A stretch of 64,000 bases of DNA from Hanstruepera marina (GCF_019880635.1 NZ_JAINVX010000001.1:1406001-1470000); one strand, 5' to 3'; positions 28,231 through 38,487 are shown, numbered from the stretch's first letter. The notes: generated from the sequence alone by a model not told the origin. A program made the numbers and translations.

Positions 28231-28491
28231 ATGTCAGATAAACAAAAACACGCATCGGCCTATTGGAAGGAAAACCTTAAGTATTTGGTTATTCTATTAA
28301 CTATTTGGTTTTTAGTCTCCTATGGCTGTGGGATTTTATTTAAAGATGCTTTAAATGAAATTCGTCTGGGCGGATTCAAATTAGGATTTTGGTTCGCACA
28401 ACAAGGTTCCATTTACGTATTCGTTATTCTCATTTTCGTATACGTCAGATTGATGAATAAATTAGATAAAAAATACGGTTTCGACGAGTAA
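28231..28491 (+). CDS. DUF4212 small subunit of sodium:solute symporter
   Basis: 86 residues with two membrane helices (about 18-35 and 52-70) and the family pattern AYWKENLKYLVILLTIWFLV, GGFKLGFWFAQQGSIYVFVI and YVRLMNKLDKKYG. DUF4212 proteins are encoded directly before VC_2705-type symporters, as here, and are taken to be a partner subunit. Gram-negative acetate transporters have an analogous small partner (YjcH with ActP). Confidence 0.92.
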   Translation: MSDKQKHASAYWKENLKYLVILLTIWFLVSYGCGILFKDALNEIRLGGFKLGFWFAQQGSIYVFVILIFVYVRLMNKLDKKYGFDE

Positions 28492-28516
28492 GCCTTAACT
28501 ATTAAAACAAATTATT

Positions 28517-30292
28517 ATGAGTGTACAAACATGGACATGGATTTTAGTAGGGCTTACATTCGCTCTATATTTTGGAATCGCTATTTGGGCCCGAGCAGGC
28601 TCAACAAAAGACTTTTATGTCGCCGGTGGTGGCGTATCACCATTGGCAAATGGTATGGCTACTGCAGCCGATTGGATGAGTGCCGCGTCCTTTATTTCTA
28701 TGGCAGGATTGATTTCCTTCATGGGATATGATGGGTCCGTATTCCTGATGGGATGGACCGGAGGCTATGTATTGTTGGCCTTACTATTAGCGCCTTATTT
28801 ACGGAAGTTTGGTAAGTTCACGGTACCTGATTTTATTGGTGATCGCTACTATTCCAACACAGCTAGAACCGTAGCGGTTATTTGCGCCCTAATTGTATCC
28901 TTTACTTATGTAGCAGGGCAAATGCGTGGCGTGGGTATAGTCTTTTCGCAATTCCTTCAGGTTGATATTAACCTAGGGGTTATAATTGGTATGACGGTCG
29001 TTTTAGTATTCGCCTTTTTGGGTGGTATGAAGGGAATTACCTATACGCAAGTAGCTCAATATTGTGTCTTGATATTTGCCTTTATGGTACCTGCATTCTT
29101 TATCTCTATGCAGATGACTGGAAACCCAATTCCTCAAATAGGTATGGGTGGCAAATTGGAAGGTGGTGCCTACCTTTTGGATAAACTGGATACCCTACAT
29201 ACACAATTAGGATTTAATGAATATACCGATGGTACTAAATCTACTTGGGATGTGTTTGCCATCACATTGGCGTTGATGGTTGGAACCGCAGGTTTACCAC
29301 ACGTAATTGTGCGTTTCTTCACGGTACCTAAAGTAAAAGATGCTCGTAAATCAGCTGGTTTAGCCTTGTTGTTTATTGCTATTCTATATACTACGGCTCC
29401 AGCTATTGCGGTGTTTGCGAGAACCAACTTAATTGAAACAGTAAGTGAGCAACAATATAATGAGATTCCAGAGTGGTTTAAGAACTGGGAGAACACAGGG
29501 TTGATAGCTTGGTCAGATAAGAATAATGACGGCAAAATTCAATATGTAGCAGGTAGCGCCATTGATGGTAAAAAACCTGTCTATACAAATGAACGAGGTG
29601 CTCATGGTGAACGTATGATTTCTAATGCTAATGCAGAAGTTAACGAGTTATATGTTGATAGAGATATTATGGTATTGGCAAATCCCGAAATAGCCAAGTT
29701 GCCTAATTGGGTGATTGCTTTAGTGGCTGCCGGTGGATTAGCAGCAGCACTGTCAACAGCAGCTGGTTTGTTATTGGTGATTTCAACATCGATTTCTCAC
29801 GATTTAATTAAAAAGCAATTAAAGCCTAACATTTCAGAAAAAGGAGAATTAATGGCAGCACGTATAGCTATTTTAGTGGCTATCATCATTGCTGGACTAT
29901 TCGGTATTTATCCTCCAGGTTTCGTTGCCGCGGTTGTAGCTCTGGCCTTTGGTTTAGCAGCGGCATCCTTTTTTCCAGCGATTATTTTAGGAATTTTTGA
30001 CAAGCGTATGAACAAGCAAGGTGCCATAGCGGGTATGATTGTGGGTATTACCTTAATGTTGTTCTACATGATACGTTATAAAACCGGATTGATTGGTGTG
30101 ATGGATCCAAGACCTGCCAGTGAATGGTGGTTTGGTACTTCACCAGAAGGTTTTGGTACGGTGGCTATGATAGTTAATGTTATTGTATCGGTTGTAGTTT
30201 CCAGAATGACAGCAGCACCTCCTGCTGATGTTCAAGAGATTGTTGAGAATATCAGAATACCTTCGGGAGCAGGTGAAGCTTCCAGTCATTAA
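28517..30292 (+). CDS. Sodium:solute symporter, VC_2705 type (probable acetate/short-chain acid importer)
   Basis: 591 residues, SLC5 superfamily, with about 13 membrane helices and motifs STKDFYVAGGGVSPLANGMATAADWMSAA-like near the N-terminus and AAALSTAAGLLLVISTSISHD around residue 420. An inserted hydrophilic loop (about 310-385, containing DKNNDGKIQY) is typical of this subfamily. The gene context (DUF4212 before; transporter-kinase, two acyl-CoA synthetases, and the CNB-CBS-DUF294 gene after) indicates acetate or propionate uptake. A terminator follows. Confidence 0.9.
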   Translation: MSVQTWTWILVGLTFALYFGIAIWARAGSTKDFYVAGGGVSPLANGMATAADWMSAASFISMAGLISFMGYDGSVFLMGWTGGYVLLALLLAPYLRKFGKFTVPDFIGDRYYSNTARTVAVICALIVSFTYVAGQMRGVGIVFSQFLQVDINLGVIIGMTVVLVFAFLGGMKGITYTQVAQYCVLIFAFMVPAFFISMQMTGNPIPQIGMGGKLEGGAYLLDKLDTLHTQLGFNEYTDGTKSTWDVFAITLALMVGTAGLPHVIVRFFTVPKVKDARKSAGLALLFIAILYTTAPAIAVFARTNLIETVSEQQYNEIPEWFKNWENTGLIAWSDKNNDGKIQYVAGSAIDGKKPVYTNERGAHGERMISNANAEVNELYVDRDIMVLANPEIAKLPNWVIALVAAGGLAAALSTAAGLLLVISTSISHDLIKKQLKPNISEKGELMAARIAILVAIIIAGLFGIYPPGFVAAVVALAFGLAAASFFPAIILGIFDKRMNKQGAIAGMIVGITLMLFYMIRYKTGLIGVMDPRPASEWWFGTSPEGFGTVAMIVNVIVSVVVSRMTAAPPADVQEIVENIRIPSGAGEASSH

Positions 30293-30336
30293 TTATTTCA
30301 GATTTATATAAAATTTGAAAGTTTGTTTAGTTAGTT

Positions 30337-30372
30337 AAAACAGTATGGTTCTTTTGACCATACTGTTTTTTT
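30337..30372 (+). terminator. Rho-independent terminator
   Basis: A 13-bp stem AAAACAGTATGGT / ACCATACTGTTTT with a run of T follows the symporter gene by about 45 bases. Confidence 0.88.
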
Positions 30373-30397
30373 CTTACATTTAACTGCATTTGTAATT

Positions 30398-30592
30398 ATG
30401 AAAAAAAGACACGAACAAAAATTAGTAGTTTTGGCTTTGGCGCTCTTGCTGTTGTTCAATGTGCCTTTTCTATTTATCTTTAATATGGAAGGACAGGTCT
30501 TCGGAATTCCGATTATCTATTTTTCCATATTCGCTATTTGGTGTTTGGCTATTATTATTTCCTATGTTATTCTAAAACGGCATTATGAGTAA
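30398..30592 (+). CDS. Small two-helix membrane protein preceding the transporter-kinase
   Basis: 64 residues: a basic N-terminus (MKKRHEQK), then two hydrophobic helices (about 9-27 and 36-58) joined by FNMEGQVFGIP, with a charged end (LKRHYE). It resembles the DUF3311-like subunits of sodium:solute symporters. It overlaps the kinase gene by 8 bases, so translation is coupled and it probably partners the SLC5 part of the kinase. I do not recognise a specific function. Confidence 0.75.
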   Translation: MKKRHEQKLVVLALALLLLFNVPFLFIFNMEGQVFGIPIIYFSIFAIWCLAIIISYVILKRHYE

Positions 30593-33272
30593 TTATAGTT
30601 TGTTCATAATTATCATCATCTACTTGGCAATATTGTTCTACATCGCTTTTATTGCTGAAAAGAATGCCAAAAGCAAATGGGTAAACAACCCATACATTTA
30701 CACCTTATCATTAGCTGTGTATTGTTCGGCTTGGACCTATTACGGCAGTATTGGCATTGCGGCTAATTCTGGAATGCAGTTTTTACCAATTTATTTAGGA
30801 CCTGTTATTGCCGCGCCTTTATGGATTATCGTTTTGCGAAAGATTATACGAATTTCCAAACAGCATAAAATTTCGTCCATTGCCGATTTTATTTCTTTGC
30901 GTTATGGGAACAATCGGTTTATTGGCGCCTTGGTAACGGTGGTGTGCTTGGTAGGGATTGTACCCTATATTTCTTTGCAACTAAAAGCCGTTTCAGAAAC
31001 CTTTGAAATTATGGTAGATGAAAGCAGTTATATATCAAAGACTATTTGGGATGATTCCACATTTTACATTGCGGTTCTCCTGGCTGTTTTCGCCACCTTT
31101 TTTGGAACGCAAGCTACCGATGCTTCTGAAAAGCATCGTGGTATCGTGGCATCTGTTGCTTTTGAGTCAGTTTTAAAATTAGTATTCTTTTTGGTTATTG
31201 GGTTGTATGTCACTTTTTACCTCTTTGATGGTACGACAGATATTTATGATAGAATTTCATCTGTGGAGTCTTTTAAAAGCTTGTCCACTTTTGGAGATAT
31301 CGGAAACGGATTCAATTGGTTCTTTATGATTATGTTATCCTTTTTGGCCATTTTCCTATTGCCCAGACAATTTCAAGTATCGGTTTTGGAAAACAATCGG
31401 GAAAAATATTTAAAACAAGCCATTTGGTTATTTCCGTTATATCTATTGCTGTTTAATGTATTTGTGATTTTTATTGCTTGGGCAGGAAAGCTATCATTCA
31501 GTAATGAGGTTAATGCCGAATATTATACCTTGTTACTGCCACTGCAACAAGACAATACAGTATTGGCCTTATTGGTTTTTTTGGGAGGCTTTTCTGCAGT
31601 CATATCCATGGTCGTTGTGTCCACATTGGCATTATCAACTATGGTAAGTAACAACCTGATCATTCCGTATGGATTTTTAGATAAGTTTAGTAAAAGTCAG
31701 CCAGAAAAAAATGCCAAATACATTAAGGTTATCAGACGGGTTTCCATTTTTAGTATCATTATTCTAGCCTATTTCTTTTACGTGTCCTTTTCAAAGGCCT
31801 TGTCCTTATATTCCATAGGCTTGATTTCTTTTGTAATCATTGCCCAGTTGGCTCCCTCATTTTTTATTGGAATATTTTGGAATAGGGGATCATCACGAGC
31901 GACTAAAGTCGGTATTATTGCCGGGTTTTTGATAACCCTATACACATTGGTTTTACCATTTGTCATGCAGGTGCTTACTGGAACTTCTGAATTTTCTGAT
32001 TATGGTTTGTTTCATATTGAGGCATTGCGGCCAAGCGCCTTGTTTGGTATTGACTTTTTAAGTCCACCGGCTCATGCTTTTTTCTGGAGTTTGAGTATCA
32101 ATACCTTATTATACCTTACGGTGTCTCTCATGTTTAAAGGAAATTACAGAGAGCGGAATTATGCCGAAATGTTTGTAGATAGCAAAAATTATGCGTCGCT
32201 TCAGGACAGTGCTTTGGTTTGGAAAGGGGAAGCCTATGTGTCTGATATCAAAAATGTTCTCAACCGATTTTTAGGAGAACAACGAGCGCAACGTGCTTTG
32301 AGTATCTTTTTTACAAAATATAAATTACCACAGGATACGCAACTCGCAGATGCACGACTCATTAATTTTTCCGAAAAACTTTTGACTGGTAGTATCGGCA
32401 GTTCTTCGGCTAAAATTTTGATTTCGAGTGTGGTGAAGGAAGAGCAGATTAGTTTGGTTGAGGTATTGAAAATTTTAGAGGAATCTAAAGAAACCATTGC
32501 CAGTAATAAGCTGCTAAAAGAGAAGTCTGATGAGCTTCAGCATTTGACCAACAGACTTAAAAACGCCAATGACGAATTGATTTTGAAAGACAAGCAAAAA
32601 GATGAGTTTTTGGATACCGTGGCCCATGAATTAAAAACACCTATAACGGGTATTCGCGCAGCAACCGAGTTGATTATGGAAGATACTGATATGCCTGCTG
32701 AAATAAAGATTCAATTTTTAAGCAATATTCTTCAGGATTCCGATCGCTTATCACGGTTGATTCATAATATCTTGGATTTTGAGAAATTGGAAACAGGCAG
32801 ACAGGAACTGGATATCCAACAGTACGACATCAAGGAAACCATTGAAAAAGCTATAAATGGCGTGAGTCAAATTGCTGCAAAAAAACAAATTGACATAATC
32901 ACTAAAAACCCACATAAATGTAAATTAAATTACGATGAAGACCGGATCATTCAGGTTTTGACCAATTTGCTTTCCAATGCCATTAAGTTTTCTGAATCAA
33001 AAACCGGTAGGATTGTGGTTGATTATAAGCTTGGAAATGCCTCCGTTGAGGTGCTGGTTAGTGATAACGGCAGAGGTATTTCAGATAAGGATATGGACTT
33101 TATTTTTGACAAATTTTATCAAACTAGTGACCAAAATACCATTAAACCACAGGGGAGTGGTTTAGGGCTGGCCATTAGTAGGCAAATCATTAAAAAACAC
33201 CATGGAAAAATATGGGTTAAAAACAATCAAAAAAGTGGTGTAACCTTTGGTTTTAAGCTACCTTTTGACTAA
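30585..33272 (+). CDS. CbrA-like sensor kinase with sodium:solute symporter domain
   Basis: 895 residues. Residues about 1-520 form a 12-13-helix SLC5 transporter domain. About 545-630 match the STAC linker found between transporters and kinases. A coiled coil (about 635-680) leads to HisKA with the phospho-acceptor in DTVAHELKTPI (about 682-692) and HATPase_c with N box LLSNAIKFS and G boxes DNGRGISD and GSGLGLAI. Unlike Pseudomonas CbrA there is no PAS domain between STAC and HisKA. It probably senses or transports the same carboxylate as the upstream symporter. The cognate receiver is 18 bases downstream. Confidence 0.93.
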   Translation: MSNYSLFIIIIIYLAILFYIAFIAEKNAKSKWVNNPYIYTLSLAVYCSAWTYYGSIGIAANSGMQFLPIYLGPVIAAPLWIIVLRKIIRISKQHKISSIADFISLRYGNNRFIGALVTVVCLVGIVPYISLQLKAVSETFEIMVDESSYISKTIWDDSTFYIAVLLAVFATFFGTQATDASEKHRGIVASVAFESVLKLVFFLVIGLYVTFYLFDGTTDIYDRISSVESFKSLSTFGDIGNGFNWFFMIMLSFLAIFLLPRQFQVSVLENNREKYLKQAIWLFPLYLLLFNVFVIFIAWAGKLSFSNEVNAEYYTLLLPLQQDNTVLALLVFLGGFSAVISMVVVSTLALSTMVSNNLIIPYGFLDKFSKSQPEKNAKYIKVIRRVSIFSIIILAYFFYVSFSKALSLYSIGLISFVIIAQLAPSFFIGIFWNRGSSRATKVGIIAGFLITLYTLVLPFVMQVLTGTSEFSDYGLFHIEALRPSALFGIDFLSPPAHAFFWSLSINTLLYLTVSLMFKGNYRERNYAEMFVDSKNYASLQDSALVWKGEAYVSDIKNVLNRFLGEQRAQRALSIFFTKYKLPQDTQLADARLINFSEKLLTGSIGSSSAKILISSVVKEEQISLVEVLKILEESKETIASNKLLKEKSDELQHLTNRLKNANDELILKDKQKDEFLDTVAHELKTPITGIRAATELIMEDTDMPAEIKIQFLSNILQDSDRLSRLIHNILDFEKLETGRQELDIQQYDIKETIEKAINGVSQIAAKKQIDIITKNPHKCKLNYDEDRIIQVLTNLLSNAIKFSESKTGRIVVDYKLGNASVEVLVSDNGRGISDKDMDFIFDKFYQTSDQNTIKPQGSGLGLAISRQIIKKHHGKIWVKNNQKSGVTFGFKLPFD

Positions 33273-33290
33273 ATTGTACTGCTGTAAAAT

Positions 33291-33653
33291 ATGAAGAAGA
33301 TTTTAATTGTAGATGATGAGCCCAATATTGTGATGACGTTGGAATACGCTTTTAAAAAACAAGACTTTGAAGTGTATATTGCAAGAGATGGAAGTGAGGC
33401 ACTTCAGATATTAAAAAAGGATGTACCAGATGTTGTTTTGCTGGACATTATGATGCCAAATGTAGATGGCTATCAGACCTTAAATTTTATAAAAGAACAA
33501 GACAGTTTAAAGCATACTAAAGTGGTATTCTTGACTGCTAAAAATAAAGCTTCAGACATTGAAAAAGGCTTAAAACTTGGAGCAGACAAATATTTATTAA
33601 AGCCGTTTTCAGTAAAAAAAATAGTTTCAGAAATTCTTGAACTACTCAATTAA
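33291..33653 (+). CDS. Stand-alone response regulator receiver
   Basis: 120 residues, a CheY-like receiver only. The acidic pocket (VDDE), the phospho-acceptor Asp in VVLLDIMMPN (about 52), the switch Thr in VFLTAKN and the Lys in LLKPFSV are all present. There is no DNA-binding or enzymatic output domain. It follows the transporter-kinase and is almost certainly its substrate. The output must go through protein-protein contact or another factor. Confidence 0.93.
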   Translation: MKKILIVDDEPNIVMTLEYAFKKQDFEVYIARDGSEALQILKKDVPDVVLLDIMMPNVDGYQTLNFIKEQDSLKHTKVVFLTAKNKASDIEKGLKLGADKYLLKPFSVKKIVSEILELLN

Positions 33654-33738
33654 CCATTGGTTTTGTGTGCAAACAAACAATGTTTAATAGAATAAGTCAC
33701 AGTTTTTATACGTGCTTATTTGAAAAGTAGTATTGATT

Positions 33739-33963
33739 ATGAAATTTCGTATCAACCCCTTGGCGTCAGATATTATTATTAGTATCTACGTTTTAATTAC
33801 CCTATATCTTCGTTTTAAATTTGAAAATGACACACGTATAAGCATGGTCAACTCCATGGTTATAGGTGCTTGCTTTGTTGTGATTGTTTGGGCTTTAATA
33901 AAACTTAAGGTTTTAAATCCAAATTGGTTTGGCTTGTTTAATTCTAAAAAAGTAAAACCATGA
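33739..33963 (+). CDS. Small membrane protein coupled to the acyl-CoA synthetase gene
   Basis: 74 residues with two helices (about 9-25 and 38-55) and a basic end (LFNSKKVKP). An ATG at 33739 is taken as the start in preference to a TTG two codons earlier. It overlaps the next gene by 4 bases (ATGA), so translation is coupled. I do not recognise the family. Its position in the carboxylate module suggests an accessory role, nothing more. Confidence 0.65.
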   Translation: MKFRINPLASDIIISIYVLITLYLRFKFENDTRISMVNSMVIGACFVVIVWALIKLKVLNPNWFGLFNSKKVKP

Positions 33964-35858
33964 CCTACCAAAAAAATTATAATAGCAGTATCCAAGATCC
34001 TAAAGATTTTTGGAAAGACCAAAGTGAAGTATTAGAGTGGTTTAGTAAGCCACAAACCATATTATCCAAAGATCAATATGATTATTATCAATGGTTTCAA
34101 GATGGTGAATTGAATTTAAGTTACCTCTGTATTGATAAACATATTAAAGATGGTTTTGGAAACCAAACAGCCATTATCTATGATTCACCAGTTACGCAAA
34201 CCAAACAGCATATTACATTTAATAAATTGCATAATGAAGTTTCAAAATTAGCTGGTGGACTACAATCGTTAGGTTTACAGAAAGGTGATACCGCCATTAT
34301 TTATATGCCTATGATTCCGCAGGCCATATATGCCATGTTAGCCTGCGTGCGAATTGGTGTCATTCACTCTGTGGTATTTGGTGGATTTGCACCTCACGAA
34401 TTGGCTATACGTATTGACGACTGTCAACCAAAAGCGGTAATCACCGCATCTAGTGGTATTGAAATTCAGCGCATCATACCTTATAAGCCTTACGTGGATG
34501 AAGCTATAAAATTGGCTAATCACAAGCCTCAAAATGTCATAGTTTTTAATAGAAATCTCAATGCTGAAATCCCTAAAAAGGAATATGATGTGGATTATAA
34601 CACACTAGTTGAGAACGCTGTCCCAGTTGAAGCAGTTTCAGTTCCTTCAACGCATCCCTCATATATATTGTACACTTCTGGAACGACTGGAAAACCTAAA
34701 GGGATTATTCGTGATACAGGTGGCTATGCCACAGCATTAAAGTTCTCTATGAAATATGTCTATGGTGTAGAGCCAGGTGATGTATTTTGGGCTGCTAGTG
34801 ATGTGGGTTGGGTTGTTGGACATAGTTATATTGTTTACGCACCGTTAATCAACCGCAATACCACGGTTCTTTTTGAGGGCAAACCTATCAAAACACCGGA
34901 TGCATCAACATTTTGGCGGGTCATTAGCGAACATCGTGTCAAGGTAATGTTTACAGCTCCTACAGCCATCCGTGCCATTAAAAAAGAAGATCCAAACGGT
35001 AAGTTCTTAAAACAGTTTGATATGTCTTGCCTAAAATACCAGTTTTTGGCTGGTGAACGCTGTGATGTTGCTACCTTAAAATGGACAGAAGAAAAACTAC
35101 AAGTTCCCGTTATCGACCATTGGTGGCAAACCGAAAGTGGCTGGCCCATGTTAGCGAATATGGCTGGTTTAGAATTACAGGATGTACAACCAGGATCAGC
35201 TGGGTTTCCAGTTTGTGGTTATGATATTCAAATATTAAATGAAGAAGGCCAAGAAGTCCCATCCAGTAGCGAAGGCTATGTGGCAGTAAAACTCCCTTTG
35301 CCACCTGGAACACTCATGAATCTCTGGGGAAATCCTGAACGTTTTAAATCAGGTTATTTGGAAAAATTCCCAGGCTATTATTTTTCGGGAGATGGAGGCT
35401 ACAAGGATGAAGATGGCTATGTATTCATCACAGGCCGTGTAGATGATATTATTAATGTTGCTGGGCATCGCCTGTCAACGGCTGAAATGGAAGAAATTGT
35501 GGCCTCTCATAAAGCGGTTGCAGAGTGTGCTGTTTTTGGTGTTCACTGTGACTTAAAGGGACAAAAACCATTGGGATTAGTGGTGTTGAAAGCTGAAAAC
35601 AACAACAGTGATGAAGACATTCAAAAGCAAATTATTCAGGATGTTCGCCAAGAAATTGGTGCAGTAGCATCGTTCCGTGATGTATTGGTAGTGGATAGGT
35701 TGCCAAAGACACGTTCTGGAAAAATTCTTCGTAAATTGTTACGCAATATAGCCGATGAGATGAATTATAATATTCCTTCGACTATAGACGATCCAGAAAT
35801 CATAAACGAAATAACTGCAGTATATAAAATCAATCAAATAGGAATACATAAAAATTAA
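33960..35858 (+). CDS. Propionyl-CoA synthetase-like (PrpE/ACSS3 type) acyl-CoA synthetase
   Basis: 632 residues of the AMP-forming ANL superfamily, converting a short-chain acid, ATP and CoA to acyl-CoA via an acyl-adenylate. Motifs: YILYTSGTTGKPKGIIRDTGGYA, the ACSS3/PrpE-type RDTGGY variant that separates it from Acs; HWWQTESGWP; SGDGGYKDEDGY; and the C-terminal PKTRSGKILRK carrying the Lys that is acetylated in relatives. Propionate is therefore the likelier substrate than acetate. The acs gene follows by 5 bases, so the two enzymes are co-expressed. Confidence 0.9.
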   Translation: MTYQKNYNSSIQDPKDFWKDQSEVLEWFSKPQTILSKDQYDYYQWFQDGELNLSYLCIDKHIKDGFGNQTAIIYDSPVTQTKQHITFNKLHNEVSKLAGGLQSLGLQKGDTAIIYMPMIPQAIYAMLACVRIGVIHSVVFGGFAPHELAIRIDDCQPKAVITASSGIEIQRIIPYKPYVDEAIKLANHKPQNVIVFNRNLNAEIPKKEYDVDYNTLVENAVPVEAVSVPSTHPSYILYTSGTTGKPKGIIRDTGGYATALKFSMKYVYGVEPGDVFWAASDVGWVVGHSYIVYAPLINRNTTVLFEGKPIKTPDASTFWRVISEHRVKVMFTAPTAIRAIKKEDPNGKFLKQFDMSCLKYQFLAGERCDVATLKWTEEKLQVPVIDHWWQTESGWPMLANMAGLELQDVQPGSAGFPVCGYDIQILNEEGQEVPSSSEGYVAVKLPLPPGTLMNLWGNPERFKSGYLEKFPGYYFSGDGGYKDEDGYVFITGRVDDIINVAGHRLSTAEMEEIVASHKAVAECAVFGVHCDLKGQKPLGLVVLKAENNNSDEDIQKQIIQDVRQEIGAVASFRDVLVVDRLPKTRSGKILRKLLRNIADEMNYNIPSTIDDPEIINEITAVYKINQIGIHKN

Positions 35859-35863
35859 TAATC

Positions 35864-37771
35864 ATGAGTAATTATCATATAAAACATTTAGAAGAATATT
35901 ATCAAGTCTATAGAAAATCGGTTAGAGAACCTGAAAATTTTTGGGAAGAAGTAGCCGAAGAGCACTTTTTGTGGCGAAAAAAATGGGATAAGGTATTAAG
36001 TTGGGACTTTTCAAAACCTGAAATAAAGTGGTTTGAAGGAGCCGAGCTAAACATCACCGAAAACTGTATTGATAGACACTTGGCTACACGAGGCGATAAA
36101 ACAGCTATTCTTTTTGAACCAAACGATCCAAATAGTAAAGCCGAACACATTACTTACTGGCAATTATACCATCGTGTCAATAAAATGGCCAATGTGCTGA
36201 AATCCAAAGGTGTTCAAAAAGGTGATCGCGTTTGTATTTATGTACCTATGATTCCGGAATTGGCCATAGCGGTTTTAGCTTGTGCAAGAATAGGAGCAGT
36301 ACATTCTGTAGTTTTTGCTGGCTTTTCATCAACAGCTTTGGCGACACGTATTAATGATTGTGATTGCAAGATGGTAGTTACTGCTGATGGATCCTATCGT
36401 GGAGCTAAAACAATCGATTTAAAAGGCATTGTAGATGATGCTTTAGAGTCTTGCCCTGGAGTAGAAACGGTTTTAGTGGCTAAACGTATTAACAGCGATG
36501 TGTCTATGAAAGATGGTCGTGATGAATGGTTGCAACCTTTATTGGATGAAGCTTCAGACCAATGTAAAGCTGAAGTGATGAGAGCTGAAGATCCGTTATT
36601 TATTTTATATACATCAGGATCAACTGGCCAACCAAAAGGTATGGTACACAGCACTGCTGGTTATATGGTTTATACAGCTTATACATTTAAAAATGTATTC
36701 CAATATCGTGAGCATGATGTGTATTGGTGTACAGCTGATATAGGTTGGATTACTGGGCATAGTTATATTGTTTATGGACCATTGTGTAACGGAGCTACTA
36801 CGGTTATGTTTGAAGGCGTACCTAGTTATCCAGATTTTGGACGTTTTTGGGAGATTGTTGAAAAGCATAAAGTCAATCAGTTTTATACAGCACCAACTGC
36901 TATTCGCGCTTTGGCGAAGCAAGGGTCTGAATTGGTTGAAAAATATGATTTATCCTCATTAAAAGTATTGGGTTCTGTAGGTGAACCAATAAATGAAGAA
37001 GCTTGGCATTGGTACAACGATAATGTTGGAAAGAAAAATAGCCCTATAGTGGATACTTGGTGGCAAACAGAAACAGGAGGTATTATGATTACACCAATTC
37101 CGTATGTCACGCCTACAAAACCAACCTATGCAACCTTGCCATTTATTGGTATCCAACCCGCATTGATGGATGAAAATGGAGACGAGTTAAAAGGTAACCA
37201 AGTTGAAGGCCGCTTGTGTATCAAATTCCCATGGCCTAGTATGGCGCGAACCATTTGGGGCAATCATCAACGATACAAGGACACCTATTTTTCAGCTTTT
37301 GAAAATAAATACTTTACTGGTGATGGTGCCTTAAGGGATGAAGTAGGGTATTATAGAATTACTGGTCGTGTAGATGATGTTATAATCGTTTCTGGACATA
37401 ATTTAGGAACTGCGCCAATAGAAGATGCCATTAATGAGCATCCAGCGGTTTCAGAGTCAGCTATTGTTGGTTTCCCACATGATGTCAAAGGAAATGCTCT
37501 TTATGGTTATGTGATACTAAAAGATACTGGAGAAGCTAGAAACCACGATAATTTACGTAAGGAGATAAATCAGATAATTACCGAGCATATTGGACCTATA
37601 GCTAAATTGGATAAGATCCAGTTTACACAGGGCTTACCTAAAACCCGTTCTGGAAAAATTATGCGACGTATTTTACGTAAAATAGCCCATAAGGATACCA
37701 GTAATTTAGGTGACATAAGTACTTTACTGAACCCAGAAGTAGTTCAGGATATCATGGACAATGCTTTATAA
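35864..37771 (+). CDS. acs: Acetate--CoA ligase (AMP-forming)
   Basis: 635 residues. It activates acetate to acetyl-CoA. Motifs: FILYTSGSTGQPKGMVHSTAGY, YWCTADIGWITGHSYIVYGPL, DTWWQTETGGIMITPIP, YFTGDGALRDEVGYYRITGRVDD-type hinge, and PKTRSGKIMRR with the regulatory lysine. The acetate-pocket Trp is in DTWWQTETG. It lies directly after the PrpE-like gene and completes the acetate uptake and activation set. A terminator follows. Confidence 0.95.
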   Translation: MSNYHIKHLEEYYQVYRKSVREPENFWEEVAEEHFLWRKKWDKVLSWDFSKPEIKWFEGAELNITENCIDRHLATRGDKTAILFEPNDPNSKAEHITYWQLYHRVNKMANVLKSKGVQKGDRVCIYVPMIPELAIAVLACARIGAVHSVVFAGFSSTALATRINDCDCKMVVTADGSYRGAKTIDLKGIVDDALESCPGVETVLVAKRINSDVSMKDGRDEWLQPLLDEASDQCKAEVMRAEDPLFILYTSGSTGQPKGMVHSTAGYMVYTAYTFKNVFQYREHDVYWCTADIGWITGHSYIVYGPLCNGATTVMFEGVPSYPDFGRFWEIVEKHKVNQFYTAPTAIRALAKQGSELVEKYDLSSLKVLGSVGEPINEEAWHWYNDNVGKKNSPIVDTWWQTETGGIMITPIPYVTPTKPTYATLPFIGIQPALMDENGDELKGNQVEGRLCIKFPWPSMARTIWGNHQRYKDTYFSAFENKYFTGDGALRDEVGYYRITGRVDDVIIVSGHNLGTAPIEDAINEHPAVSESAIVGFPHDVKGNALYGYVILKDTGEARNHDNLRKEINQIITEHIGPIAKLDKIQFTQGLPKTRSGKIMRRILRKIAHKDTSNLGDISTLLNPEVVQDIMDNAL

Positions 37772-37791
37772 AAGCAAAATTAATAGCAAAG

Positions 37792-37819
37792 AAGGCGCTT
37801 CGTTTGAAGCGCTTTTTTT
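37792..37819. terminator. Hairpin terminator between acs and the exonuclease gene
   Basis: GCGCTTC / GAAGCGC with a 4-base loop, then seven T, lies 20 bases after the acs stop. It touches the convergent exonuclease stop codon and can serve both. Confidence 0.85.
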
Positions 37820-38486
37820 ATAGGAGACCAATGCGGTTTTTGGGCAGAGTGATATCCGAAAGTTGTAAACCACTTTTTTGTTGTTTTAAAAAAGAAACCA
37901 ATTTGAGAAATAAAATGGCTGTTATATAAGCATCTCCTGAAGCAGTATGCCTATCATGCAAAGGAATGTTAAACTTTTCACACAACTCGTCTAAACTATA
38001 ATGAGAATTTTGGTTTACAGAGGTTAAAGTTTTTCTATAAAGAAATCCTGTGTCAATAATGTTATTTTTAAGTTTAGGCAAAGCCATACGTTTGAGGCAT
38101 GCATTAATCATAGCAATGTCGAAGGCAACATGGTGTGCAACCAAAACGGCATTATTAATATGGTTTAAGAATTGTGTAATAGCAGTTTCTTCTGTGACTT
38201 TTTCTGACGTTCCTGTTTTGAGTAGCCCGTGAATTTTAACCGTTTCTGTATTGAAAATATCTTGTTCTAAATAAATTTCCAATTGGTCGGAAACAGTTAT
38301 AGCGTAGTTATTAATGGCAATGGTACCAATAGATAAAATCCTATCGGTTTTAGGGTTTAAACCGGTGGTTTCAGTGTCAAAAACTACAAACCTGGTGTTG
38401 TCTAAATTCTGTTCTTGATTTCTTTTGAAACAATCAGCATATGTATTCCAAAAGTCTGGATAAGTATGTTTTTTAAACCATCCCAT
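37818..38486 (-). CDS. DnaQ-like 3'-5' exonuclease
   Basis: 222 residues of the DEDDh exonuclease fold: FDTETTGLNPKTDRILSIG (motif I, Asp and Glu), LVAHHVAFDIAM (motif II, Asp) and HDRHTASGDAYITA (motif III, His and Asp). It is related to the proofreading subunit of DNA polymerase III, but stand-alone forms such as this are regularly encoded with the CBS-DUF294 gene next to acetate symporters, as here (1-base gap). Its role in that context is unknown. Confidence 0.9.
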   Translation of the reverse strand: MGWFKKHTYPDFWNTYADCFKRNQEQNLDNTRFVVFDTETTGLNPKTDRILSIGTIAINNYAITVSDQLEIYLEQDIFNTETVKIHGLLKTGTSEKVTEETAITQFLNHINNAVLVAHHVAFDIAMINACLKRMALPKLKNNIIDTGFLYRKTLTSVNQNSHYSLDELCEKFNIPLHDRHTASGDAYITAILFLKLVSFLKQQKSGLQLSDITLPKNRIGLL

Positions 38487-38487
38487 A